Source: Torreya grandis (Eukaryota > Streptophyta > Pinopsida > Cupressales > Taxaceae). From it: 64,000 nucleotides of DNA. Every line of letters starts with the position of its first letter. Position 1 is the stretch's first letter. Below, in pieces: positions 1 to 9,390 of the stretch. The notes under the pieces are model-generated. The model was not told the DNA's origin and searched no databases. It was given only the letters and a program-made list of their open reading frames with translations. The translations under genes were made by a program, and so were the position numbers. The DNA lies in assembly GCA_037957365.1 (NCBI GenBank), contig JARHVA010000081.1:2870001-2934000 (forward strand), written 5' to 3'.

Positions 1-26
1 TATATATATATATATATATATATATA
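1..26. repeat. (TA)n microsatellite, cut by window edge
   Basis: Uninterrupted TA dinucleotides run from the first base, so the true length is unknown. Confidence 0.95.
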
Positions 27-103
27 AGTGGGGGATGACAAGGGAGAAGAAATGCAGGAAAACAAATAGCCTACTCTAAAAGAGGTGATACACCAAAAAT
101 GAA

Positions 104-430
104 ATGACCTTCCCACCTCCACACTTAGGATCAAACAAAAGACATACATACACTCAAATTTGGCAGAAGGACCAGGCTGCTAGAAACTGGTGGGAGGCTT
201 ACATGAAAACACAAAAGACAAAAAAATCACTGAGGTGCTGTGAAATGCACACTATAAGTAACTTCCTCTATTTTGGTCTTCTAAAATGTCTGCTCTTCTC
301 CTTTCAGCTACATAGATGGCGCCTTGTAGATGACAGGTCTGCTAGTGTTGAACCTGTGAGAGCATTAAGAAACAATGACTGGACACAAGCAACATTCAAT
401 GCATACTCTGCAAATCTATCCAAATAGAGG
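104..430 (+). other. Unidentified ORF, possible exon remnant
   Basis: A 107-codon open frame with no family I recognise. Its C-terminal part (about residues 69-107, with WRLVDD and NNDWTQATF) follows a pyrimidine-rich stretch ending in CAG at 305-307. The frame closes with TAG at 425-427, just before a GT at 430-431 in a donor-like context. This could be a last exon of a host gene or a gene fragment carried by a transposon. It could equally be a chance ORF. No upstream exon or promoter is visible. Confidence 0.2.
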
Positions 431-969
431 TAAAAATTGTATTTTATTCAATCCAGGCAGAAATTTTAGCAGGGCTGCACCTAGCTAAAAATGTGAAAAG
501 ATGATTACAAAAATGACAAGTATCAAATATATATGGAAATTCCAAGAGGCTCATTTGGTGCTCTTTTGTTACAAGTGGCCATGTCACGTCTTCATTGGGA
601 AGAAGAAAAAACACTGTTGATGCGTCATCCTTCTAGAAGAGGCCTATTGGAACCATTTCGTGTAATTGCTCAATCTTGAATTTGGTGTTTAACATTAATG
701 TCGAAATGCAAGCCTACACCCTTTTCCTATTTACACCATCGAGCAATAAAACATCTTCTATCTATGCCACTTTGACTGCTTGACTGCTCCATGCCTTATC
801 ATTCCTCTTGTCTTGTCACTTTGGCTTTGTCTACTCTCTTTCTTGTCTTTTCTGGTCACTTGGCCCCTTTGGGCAAACTCCTTGGTGGGTCGCTTCACTT
901 TGGCTCTTTTCTGATCAGCACTCCCCTTTGTCTTTTAAAACATAACGACTAACTCCCTTTTGTAAACTT

Positions 970-988
970 GACGTCCACGTAGGACGTC
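970..988. promoter_or_regulatory. Near-palindromic cluster of three ACGT cores
   Basis: GACGTCC, ACGT and GGACGTC lie in direct succession, giving ACGT at 971-974, 977-980 and 984-987. ACGT is the core of plant bZIP sites (G-box, C-box). Whether it is used is unknown. Confidence 0.35.
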
Positions 989-1184
989 CTCGGGCCTGCT
1001 GTCTTTTTCGTGGCACCCTTGTTGGCCTTCGCTGTCCGCCGGGCACTCTATATGTTTTCTGCAGACCTTAGTCCCCTCGCGGCTTGGCATAATCCCCATG
1101 GACATTTGTCTTACATTTTTTTAATGCGCTTGACCCTCTTTGCATTTGTAAATGCTTGCCTTTGTGTTTGCTTCAAGTGCACCT

Positions 1185-1217
1185 GAATTCCTTCAGACTT
1201 TTTGTCTGAAGGAATTC
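1185..1217. repeat. Perfect 14-bp hairpin, 5-nt T loop
   Basis: GAATTCCTTCAGAC (1185-1198), TTTTT, then GTCTGAAGGAATTC (1204-1217). A variant with changed but still paired bases is at 6842-6870, and looser relatives lie near 20796 and 29600. Confidence 0.85.
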
Positions 1218-2194
1218 CTTCAGGCAAAAGGTTCAAAGGAATTTGGGGCTTTAATATTTGAACCTTAAGAAACAAGCCTTGAACTAAAAATTGCCCGAGT
1301 CCTTTGTTTGTTGCACCTACCCTTCAACAGGGCACTTTGACTGTTTGACTGCCCCTTCAGCGAAGGGCCTACCCTTGAACCAAAATGTTGAACCAATGAA
1401 CTAGGCCCGAACTGAGCATGAACTTGAAGATGGACTTGCGACCCAAAATTGACTGGTTTTATAATGCAGGGGAAAGAAGTTGACCACAATTTTGCCAGGG
1501 AGCAAAAATTGGTCAACAGGACCCTCAAAAGGTTTCTAAAGCTTCTATAAGTTAAGCATAATGCATCACATGTCTTGTTATGACTCAGTGGAACATGACA
1601 AGTGTTTGCATCTGCATTCCCATTTTGAAGTTGCTCAGGCAAGACATGTTGTGGATCCCATTTTTTATAAGTTTCTAATGAGTTTCATAACAGTGGAACT
1701 TGCCACTTGTCAAAGATGCAGAAAGGACCCCCCAAAGACTTAGACAAGAAGGGTTAGAAAGGACAAAGAAGTAACATGGATGATTCCAAAGGAAAGTTCA
1801 ATTAAAGTGACTGGCTGAAAAGAGAGCCTAAAGACTCAAATTGCTACAGGGGAGAGAGGATCGAGACCAAAAGACCAAAAATATATTCAAAGGAGTTATT
1901 TCTAGTAGGTAAAATAGTGGATCAAGTAGACTTCTGAGCACACTAAATCAAGGATGCAAGCCTATTTTTCTTCCATAAAGTAATGGAAAATTAGACAGCT
2001 ATGTAGACATCAAGAAAAGGACTAGACAGCCCATACTAAGGAAGAGACATATTAGAGGAATGGACACACCATAGTTATGGCAATGCACTGTTCCCAGCAT
2101 GGTCCCTCCAGACAAAGCTAAAGGTGCATTGAAGGCATTCAATTTAGCATGGGCCTTTTTCATGAAAACAAGTGCCCAAGTCTTTCTTTTAGTG

Positions 2195-2203
2195 CTATAT
2201 ATT
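2195..2203 (+). promoter_or_regulatory. TATA-like element in left LTR of A
   Basis: CTATATATT lies upstream of the LTR 3' part and is kept in the right LTR as TTATATAT at 7797-7804. A promoter role is inferred from position in an LTR. Confidence 0.35.
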
Positions 2204-2703
2204 GTAATCTCTCATTTGTTACAAAAGAGATCTTTTTGACCACAGAAGCAAAACTCTATCCAAATTGAAAGGCAAATATTGAGACTTTGAGCTCATATTG
2301 TATTTCATATTATTTTATCTAAATGAGAAAGTAAGTGATTCGCATACTTTGTGCTATATAGCTTGTATCATTTTAGGAGATTGTTCTTATTTTTGTCTTC
2401 TAAATGTGTTTATTTAGTTAATGTAAAAAGTAGAGCTAGTGGAAGTGATAGGGAAGGTGTCCTGAAACTAGTTACTTTCAGACTTTATGCTGACATAATT
2501 GTTTTTAGTGTGTCTTTTTATTTTCTATTTCTATGTAAGGGACCTTGGGATGACTTTGTGCCCCCATTGTTCTTCATACCTCACTCTTGGGCAGTCAAGG
2601 TGGAGACTTTGTGCTACATATTAGATTGCTGGTTACTCTGTGACCTTGGTTATCGGTCACTCACTACCGAAATGATTCTTGTTGTTTGCAAGAACAAGCA
2701 CTT

Positions 2704-2866
2704 CTGAAAGAAGAGAAGTGCCTTCTATCATTTCACTAGGATTTCTACTATCCAAGAAAGGATCTGGCTCTTGGCTGAATGTTACTTTTGAAAGAAGAGA
2801 AGTACCTTCACCAATCACCTAGGATTTCTCCTCTGTCTGTGAGCATCATCTCTGAAAGAAGAGAGA
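2704..2866 (+). repeat. Three GAAAGAAGAGA repeats in LTR
   Basis: CTGAAAGAAGAGA-type motifs occur near 2704, 2788 and 2852. They recur in the right LTR near 8308, 8391 and 8456 and in reverse complement in the B LTRs (around 19455-19580 and 28250-28370). They explain several short in-LTR ORFs with SERRE- or KEEK-like repeats. Confidence 0.6.
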
Positions 2867-3083
2867 TGGATGATATATCATACCCCTGTGTCTTACTTTC
2901 TACTTATATATATATTATATAGCCTCCATATATTTAATAGGGAACCTCCCCTTGATGAGAGGAGAGATTTGTCCCCTGTTGATGTAGTAAAACTACAAAC
3001 TTGGATGACCAATCTCTCTATGCTATGGTGATAGGAACTATTTTTCTCACCAGTTAGCTGGTCGACACAATATTCACCCAATA

Positions 3084-3106
3084 GTTTTTGGTGACTCTAC
3101 TAGGGA
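3084..3106 (+). promoter_or_regulatory. Primer-binding site of element A
   Basis: Directly after the LTR end comes GTTTTTGGTGACTCTACTAG. The B copy has the equivalent TTAGCGACTTTGCTGGGGA. The form resembles primer-binding sites reported for some plant gypsy elements of the Ogre/Tat group. The tRNA was not identified by search. Confidence 0.55.
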
Positions 3107-3396
3107 TGAACGTGTAGTCTGAAGCCTCAAGTTTTAGATTGAAGCAGTTCCTTCCCTTATCCATTATATAGACTCTGGTGACTCCATTCTATGTCTTACC
3201 CATTATCATTATAGCCTTACCATTTTTCTCCTTCCCTATTATTTTATTTGGTCTACAAAACCAGAGCTACTGGAAAAGAGTGCACAGTTTGAAGCCTCAA
3301 GCCTCAAGCTGAAGTAGGGCTAGTTCTTTTCCATTTTTGTTTTGTAATTTGGCCACTCCACCCAGATTTGTTATCCCTATTTTTCATAATTAAATC
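3107..3396 (+). other. Leader of element A with internal duplication
   Basis: Non-coding leader between primer-binding site and gag. The segment around TGAAGCCTCAAG occurs twice (about 3120 and 3291), so roughly 170 bp look duplicated relative to the B leader. Confidence 0.5.
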
Positions 3397-4470
3397 ATGC
3401 CAGTTCGAGGCCCCTGGGGTAACTCTTTTGGCCCACTCAACTTAACTCCACCTCTACATGAACTTCCACACAGCTCAAGAAAGAACTTCCCCAAATTCTT
3501 TGGAGATGGGAGAGTTCACCCTGATGAACACATTGCAGCCTTCAGCATAACATGTGGTGTGATAGGGATGGAATTTGAAGACGTGGTATTTAGGCTTTTT
3601 GTGGAGACCCTACAAGGTGCTACTGTAGAGTGGTTTTACCATCTGCAAGCTAGATCAATGACTGATTGGGACACACTTAAAGCTAAGTTCAAAGTAAGGT
3701 TTAAGCCTATAAAAGATGCACATGCCTTGCTAGCCCAGCTCACACAGATGAAGAAGGAGCCCCATGAACCTATGAGGGACTTCATTTCTAGGTTCGACAA
3801 GCTAAGGCACAGGATTCTCATGCTTGCCCAATTGACACCTCAAAATCTCAAGTGTTTCTTCATCAACTCACAGCTACTTGAAGTGAGTTTCTTGCTGAGA
3901 TGGGCTAGACACATAGACCTTATTGCTGGTCAGGACTTGGCTACTGAGCTAGAAAATGACCTTATCTTGGTAGGAAAGATAAAGAGAGATCCTAATAGAG
4001 GTAAATCCTCTTCATCTTCTGTGTATCCATCTACAGGCACCATGGATCAAATGGTGCAAAAGCTAGCAAATGAACTGCTAGCCTTGAAAAGGAAAATGGC
4101 CCAAAGTATGTCTGCTCCTCCTAATTGAGATATGCCAAGGAGGGCATTTCAGAATTAGCCATATCAAGGCAATGCCACTAGGAATCAAGGGTAGCCAAAT
4201 CATCTTCCTCCCCCACAAAGGAACCTTGCCCTTAAAGTGCCTCCAACCAACTCAGTAGTTGGATATCTAGAAACAGAACATGATTTCTCGTTCCAACCTG
4301 AGTTTGAGCAAGAAAATGATGTTGATCTCTTCATGGAGGATCAAGAAGAGTTAGCTGGTGACTCCCACATTGGTTTCCTAAATTATCAAGATGAACCCAG
4401 AAGTGAAGGTAAAGCAGATGAGGGATCATACGCAGTGTTCACTCGGTCCAAAAATCAGTCAATCCAGTAA
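3397..4470 (+). pseudogene. gag: Element A gag (Ty3/gypsy capsid), interrupted
   Basis: The ATG at 3397 opens 243 codons aligned with the gag of B (begins MPVRGPWGNSFGP; B begins MAQGPWGNSFGP). The retrotransposon gag core is plain: FPKFFGDGRVHPDEHI near residue 30, LFVETLQGATVEWFYHL near 68, DWDTLKAKF, and EPMRDFISRFDKLRHRI near 130. Gag forms the particle shell. A TGA at 4126-4128 ends the frame where B has an AGA codon. The same frame then shows TAG at 4156-4158 where B has CAG. The C-terminal acidic part resumes at 4237-4470 (FSFQPEFEQENDVDLF). I see no CCHC zinc knuckle. Confidence 0.85.
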
Positions 4471-4780
4471 GCTGATAAATAGAAGATAGAGGAGTGACCT
4501 CAGCCAATAATTTTAATTGCTAAGTACGGAACTTCTCTACCTTTCCAGCCAAAGGAGCTAGTGATTACCATAAAAGTAAGTACTCCCAACATTTATGTAC
4601 CTTCAACTTTAAATTCACAGGCCAGTCCTCCCCTCCCAAAAACTAAAAGGATGAACTCCCATCCTCTCTTCCTAGTCCATTTTAGTCATTTGCCATGATT
4701 GACCATGTCAAGAAAACCAAAATTCAAATGACTAAATTTGAATTCCTACAAGCCAACCCTGAGTAGTTAAACATTGGTGG
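4471..4780 (+). pseudogene. Element A gag-protease linker, broken
   Basis: Frames with stops still match the B linker (PFQPKELVI, KFEFLQANPE). Compared with B, the sequence jumps from there to GGELSVDLY. About 150 codons holding the protease active site are missing. Confidence 0.6.
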
Positions 4781-5290
4781 AGAACTAAGTGTGGACTTGT
4801 ATGAGGTTAAAATTTTTAGTCACCCAAACATCAGTCCCTACAACTCAAATTCTATTTGAGCCTTTAGGTAGGGGTAATTACTTCTTGACCACAGAGGATA
4901 CTCATGTCTTAGCTAATGAAAGTCCCATAGTTGGCAATCCAAGATTTAATCCAAAAAAGGCATCAAAAGAATTAGTAGGGTGCAGTATAAATGAAGAAGG
5001 ATCTTCCATCTCCAATGAAGAGAAATTTGATATCAGATCAACTTCTGATGATGCTTGGATCCTAGAATCCAATGAAAATGATTATTCCACTAATGCTGGA
5101 GCTGGGATTGTGTTGATATCTCCTCAAGGAGATATTTTTCTTTCATGCAAGTTGTAGTTCAGTAACACCAACAATACAGCTAGATGAAAATCTCTATTGC
5201 TTAGATTAAAGACTGCTCAAAATGAAGATATCAAACTCTTTCACACCAAAGGAGATGTTGAGCTGATGGTTTGTCAAGGTTTTGATGCTG
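4781..5290 (+). pseudogene. Element A protease tail plus RNase H-like domain
   Basis: The reading order matches B 25955-25263. A protease C-terminal stub (GELSVDLYEV) is followed by a linker containing QILFEPLGRGNYFL, then an RNase H-like fold start (AWILESNENDYS, AGIVLISPQGDIF) and a second part (SNTNNTAR, KLFHTKGDVELMVCQ). In B the equivalent starts WILEFDGSYSS and keeps NIAEYESLLLGL. In A the first catalytic Asp and the AEYE Glu are lost, and a TAG at 5155-5157 splits it. The domain lies where no reverse transcriptase has yet appeared, so it is additional to the usual RNase H. Confidence 0.65.
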
Positions 5291-5620
5291 ACAATCAAAA
5301 CATGTGTTGGACTAAACCAATAAAACAACAAGCTATGGTAGTGGACCATATTGCTGTACTCCAAAGTCAGCAAAAGGAACTCTTCATAGAGAGAGCAAAG
5401 AGTTATGGTTTTCAGAGAGAAGACCACGTCTTGCCATGGAGCAAGAAGAGAGAGCCAAAAGGAGTTCACAGAAAATGTGATTCTTGGTGGAGAGTTCCAT
5501 TGGCCTATCACTGATTCTGAGGACAAAATGGTTTCCTGTTGGTTTATCAAGATGGAACACCATTTTCATTGTCTCATAATGGGCAACATCTGAATCACTT
5601 CAATTCTTGAAGTGTCAGAT
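5291..5620 (+). pseudogene. Element A integrase C-terminal remnant after pol deletion
   Basis: From about 5317 the translation (KQQAMVVDHIAVLQSQQ, then SYGFQREDHVLPWSKKREPK) matches the integrase tail of B (EQRIAVVDQIFAHQSLV, KNRDFQIGDQVLLWDKRR). Reverse transcriptase, the second RNase H and the integrase core are therefore deleted between the RNase H-like piece and this tail. The frame stops at 5512-5514, with further tail-like sequence to about 5620. Confidence 0.7.
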
Positions 5621-5984
5621 AAGTTCACCTATACATATGTACATTGGTATAGTCTTTGGTTTTATTTTGTGCTTTTCATTTTCATTTTCATTTTTTGGAG
5701 CCTTTTTTTTGGGTAGCATGACTCCATAGCCCAATGGCACACTTCAAGGCATTGGAGATTCTAGTTTCTACTCCTCTCAGCTAGAGATTCTGGTCTCTAC
5801 TCCCCTCAGTTGTTCTAAGTTCTCATCTGAAGGAAGTTCCCCAACTGGAGCCAGTTGTCCCCAAAAATAGACTTCTTATTTTTGGGACAACATGTGAACT
5901 ATTTTGGTTCAACAGACTAAAATAATCTATTCCCTTCTCAAAGTTTGTTTTGAGCATTCAAATTCCTCATTTTCAAGCTTCTTA

Positions 5985-6125
5985 GAAATCTATGGACTCT
6001 GTGGGCTTAAATCTATGGACTCTGCAGGCTTGAATCTACAAACTCTACAGGAAGAAAATCTATGGACTCTATAGGCCAAGTTCTATGGGCTTCACAGGTT
6101 GATTTTTACAGACTCTATAGGAAAG
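5985..6125 (+). repeat. Tandem 23-27 bp repeat in LTR
   Basis: About five diverged units built on AATCTATGGACTCT followed by a GGCTT-like tail. Confidence 0.7.
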
Positions 6126-6159
6126 AAGCAAGCTTTCAACACTTATGCAGTTTCAAAGT

Positions 6160-6780
6160 TGGTTCAATGATAAATTTCAACCAAAAGAGTTCATCAGCAA
6201 GCTTCTAAGCAAGGATTGAACCATTGAACCATTAAACCTTGAACCATTTTGGCTCAACAAGTTTAATGGGTTCAAAGGTTCAACATCATCACCAGAGTTA
6301 AGCACATTTGTCAAGGTTCAAAGTGCAAACGCTTCAAGGTTCAATGGATTCAAAACACTTATCAAAGAGAAGAAGACTTAAACCATTGAACCATTGAACC
6401 ATTGAACCACTTTAGTTCAAAGGTTCAACGGGTTCCATGGTTCAACAAGTTCAACGACCAAATGGTTCAATGTGTTTGGTTTAAAAAGATCAAAAGGACT
6501 TGGCCAAATAAAAAGAATGAACCGATTGAACCTTTGAACCTTAAACCAAAAGGTTCAATGAGTTCACAGGTTCAAAGGTTCAACCAGTGTGATGAAGATC
6601 AAAGAGCTTAGAAAGAACAAGTGACAGATAAATGATGAACCAATGAACTGATTAAACCTTGAACCAAAAGAGTTCAAAGTTTAATGGTTCATGGGTTCAA
6701 AGGTTCAAAGGCGGCTTCAGTCAAGGAAAGAAGCAAAAAATAGGTGGTTCAACCAAGGAGTGGTAAAGCGATTGAACCAA
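6160..6780. repeat. Dense GGTTCAA / TTGAACC heptamer array
   Basis: I count about 24 exact heptamers in both orientations in roughly 620 bp, for example three consecutive ATTGAACC units at 6384-6408. Sparser arrays are in the B LTRs (21310-21570 and 34808-35060). The mixed orientation means many local inverted repeats. Confidence 0.85.
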
Positions 6781-6841
6781 TAAGGGGACTGATTGAAAAG
6801 ATAGAATTCCTTTAGATTTGTTCAAAAGTTGACAGGGAACA

Positions 6842-6870
6842 TTTCCTTCAAACTTTTTGTTTGAAGGAAA
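6842..6870. repeat. 12-bp hairpin, counterpart of 1185-1217
   Basis: TTTCCTTCAAAC, TTTTT, GTTTGAAGGAAA. The G-C pair of the 1185 hairpin (GAC/GTC) is an A-T pair here (AAC/GTT), so pairing is kept. Confidence 0.8.
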
Positions 6871-7796
6871 TTATTAAGTAAAAGAGCCGTTAAAATTCTT
6901 TTGGAAGTGTTTTTCATGGGAAAATTACTAAGGCAAAAATCCTTTAGACATTTTGTTTGAAAGAATTCACCCAGAAAGAGAGCCCAAAAAAAATGAAGGA
7001 AAAGCTTGACTGAAGAGAAAAGCTACGAAAAAATGCCCGATGGAAAAAGACAAAGTGCTATGGAAGCTGCCATGTGTCCATTATAAAGTAGAGTGAAAAC
7101 TACCATGTGTCATCTTCCGCAGGAACCTCAAAATGTTTCTAAAGCTTCTATAAGTTAAGAGGAATGCATCACATGTCCTGTTATGACTCAATGGAACGTG
7201 ACAAGTGTTTGCATCCGTGTTCCCCTTTTGAAGTTGCTCGGGCAAGACGTGTCATGGATCCCATTTTCCATAAGTTTCTAATGAGTTTCATAATAATAGA
7301 ACTTGCCACTTGTCAAAGACGTAGAAAGGACCCCCTAAGACTTAGACAAGAAGGGTTAGAAAGGACAAAGAAGCAACATGGATGATTCCAAAGGCAAGTT
7401 TAATTAAAGCGACTAGCTGAAAAGAGAGCCCAAAGACTCAAATTGCTACAGGGGAGAGAGGAACGAGACCAAAAGACTAGAAATATCTTCAAAGGAGTTA
7501 TTTCCAGTAGGTGAAATAGTGGATCAAGAAGACTTCTGAGCACACCAAATCAAGGACGCAAGCCTATTTTTCTTCCATGAAGTAATGGAAAATTAGATAG
7601 TTGCACATACATCAGGAAAAGGACTAAACAGTCCATACTAAAGAAGAGACATATTAGAGGAATGGACATGCCATAGTTATGGCAATGCACTGTTCCCATC
7701 ATGGTCCCTCTAGATAGAACTGAAGGCACATTGAAGGCATTCAATTCAGCATGGGCCTTTTTCATGAAAATAAGTGCCCAAGTCTTTTTTGGAGCG

Positions 7797-7804
7797 TTAT
7801 ATAT
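7797..7804 (+). promoter_or_regulatory. TATA-like element in right LTR of A
   Basis: TTATATAT, the counterpart of 2195-2203, in the same context before GTAATCTCTCATTTG. Confidence 0.35.
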
Positions 7805-8689
7805 TGTAATCTCTCATTTGTTACAAAAGAGATCTTTTTGACCACAGAAGCAAAAATCTACCCAAATTGAAAGGCGAATACTGAGACTTTGAGCTCAGAT
7901 TGTATTTCATATTATTTTATCTAAATGAGAAAGCAAGTGATTCATAGACTTTATGTTGTATAACTTGTATCATTTTAGGAGATTGTTCTTATGTATGTCT
8001 TCTGAATGTGTTCTTGTTTATTTAATGTAACAAGTAGAGCTAGTGGAAGTGATAAGGAAGGTGTCTTGAAACCAGTTACTTTTAGACTTTGTGCTGACAT
8101 AATTGTTTTCAATGTGTGTTTTTATTTTTTGTTTCTTTGTAAGGTACCTTAGGATAACTTTGTGCCCCCATTATTCTTCGTACCTCACTCTTGGGCAGTC
8201 AAGGTGGAGACTTTGTGCTACATCTTAGATTGCTAGTTACTCTATGCCCTTGGTTACCAGTCACTCACTACCAAAAAGATTCCTATTATTTGCAAGAACA
8301 AGCACTTCTGAAAGAAGAGAAGTGCCTTCTATCATTTCACTAAGATTTCTACTATCCAGGAAGGGATCTAGCTCTTGGCTGAATGTTACTTCTAAAAGAA
8401 GAGAAGTACCTTCACCAATCACCCATAATTTCTCCTCTGTCTATGAGCATCATCTCTGAAAGAAGAGAGATGGATGATCTATCCTACCCCTATGTTATTT
8501 TTTGCATATATATAGTATATAGCACTACATATTTAATAGGGAACCTCCCCTTAATGAGAGGAGAGATTTGTCCCCATTGGATGTGGTAAACCTACAACTA
8601 TGGATGACCAATCTCTCAATGCTGTGGTGATAGGAACTATTTTGCTCACCAGTTAGCTAGTTGACAAAATATTCACCCAACATTATTCA

Positions 8690-9030
8690 CATGAAAATAT
8701 TCATCCATACTTTTTGCATTTTCTGACGGGTTTGGCTACCCTGCTTATCCTAGCTTTCTTCTTTCTTGAGCACTCTCATAGGTGATATGTTTTATTCTCT
8801 TTAAAAACTACTCTCTTTTTTTCTCTTAATGACCTCTAATTTCATCTTGCACTCCCTTTCAACTTCTCTCATGTCCATATTTTTAGATTCATAACTCTTC
8901 ATATTAACCATCTCAAGACATCTGACCATTTATTCTCTCTTTGGTGCCTTGAACAAACCCAAACTTTCCATGGCTTTACTCCAATATTACTTTATTTCCA
9001 TCATCATTATTCTCTCATCTTTTCTTTCTT
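8690..9030 (-). pseudogene. Remnant G, protease-RT linker
   Basis: Minus-strand continuation of the protease at 9031-9390. The translation is charged and Lys/Glu-rich (VERECKMKLEVIKRKKE), as expected for the linker before reverse transcriptase. No RT follows. The remnant stops at the right LTR of element A, which may have inserted into it. Confidence 0.4.
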
Positions 9031-9390
9031 CTTCACCATTCAATGGGACAAGAATGTGTATCTATCTATGTTGCTTTATGGTGGATGTATTAGCTTGACC
9101 ATCATGAATAACCTGCCTATCAAATTTTCATGGTCTTCCTAATAGTAAATGATAAACATCTATGGGCATAATATCACATAATACTTTATCTTATATCTTC
9201 TTATATGAAATTCAACCCAAATTTACTCAGTTACTAGAATTTGATGTCCCTTTTGAATCCATACAAACTTGTATGGTTCTAGATGTGGCATCCTCTTGAA
9301 GTCTAATTTCTGCACCATCTCTAAAGACACAATGTTGTTGGTGATTCCTCTATCAATCACTAAATCACAAACCTTACCTTTACTTTAAAT
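9031..9390 (-). pseudogene. Remnant G, Ty3/gypsy retropepsin
   Basis: The minus-strand translation reads GKVCDLVIDRGITNNIVSLE near 9390 and continues EMVQKLDFKRMPHLEPYKF. Further frames give MDVYHLLLGRPWKFDRQVIHDG. This is the aspartic protease pattern of plant gypsy polyproteins, with DxGS-(C)xNVVS near the start and a LLGRPW motif at the end. The catalytic triad is altered (IDRGI instead of the usual D-G-G-S or D-S-G-A). One in-frame stop (TGA, after LVTE) and frameshifts make it inactive. Confidence 0.72.

Larger units (their letters stand above)
431..1517 (+). other. Unassigned, GC-richer segment left of element A
   Basis: No coding signal. Where a full 5' LTR of element A should begin, this sequence does not align with the right LTR (5856-7120). 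It shares only motifs with the family: TTGAACC-type heptamers around 1257-1400 and a CTTCAGAC/GTCTGAAG hairpin. It may be the U3 of a divergent family member joined by recombination, or DNA replacing a truncated LTR end. CpG is locally commoner than in the surrounding DNA, especially at 960-1090. Confidence 0.35.
1518..3083 (+). mobile_element. Element A, left (5') LTR, homologous part
   Basis: These 1566 bp are a direct repeat of 7121-8682 (1562 bp), similar throughout with scattered substitutions. The terminus reads ATTCACCCAATA, against ATTCACCCAACA in the right copy, and a primer-binding site follows at once. The first roughly 1.27 kb expected from the right LTR (5856-7120) is absent or unrecognisable here. 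Short ORFs inside are LTR sequence, not genes. Confidence 0.85.
5856..8682 (+). mobile_element. Element A, right (3') LTR, 2827 bp
   Basis: Starts TGTCCCCAAAAATAG after CTGGAGCCAGT and ends ATTCACCCAACA. Both ends correspond to the B LTRs (minus strand TGTCCCTAAAAAATG to CACCCAACA). The right flank is TTATT (8683-8687). No matching left duplication can be found because the left LTR lacks its 5' part. Contents: short tandem repeats at 5985-6125, a GGTTCAA/TTGAACC array, hairpins, a TATA-like site and the GAAAGAAGAGA repeats. Confidence 0.88.

Noticed and set aside
1265..2707. ORFs of 60-125 codons at 1265-1642, 1561-1743 and 2351-2707
   Set aside because: The latter two lie in LTR sequence and recur broken in the right LTR; the first straddles the left segment and the LTR on the minus strand. 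No domain and no conservation of frame.
5206..5593. Overlapping ORFs on both strands at 5206-5593
   Set aside because: Shadows of the element A integrase tail and RNase H-like remnant.
6160..6780. GGTTCAA words as tRNA or SINE B-boxes
   Set aside because: No A-box at the right distance and no tRNA-like fold; the heptamer is a repeat in both orientations.
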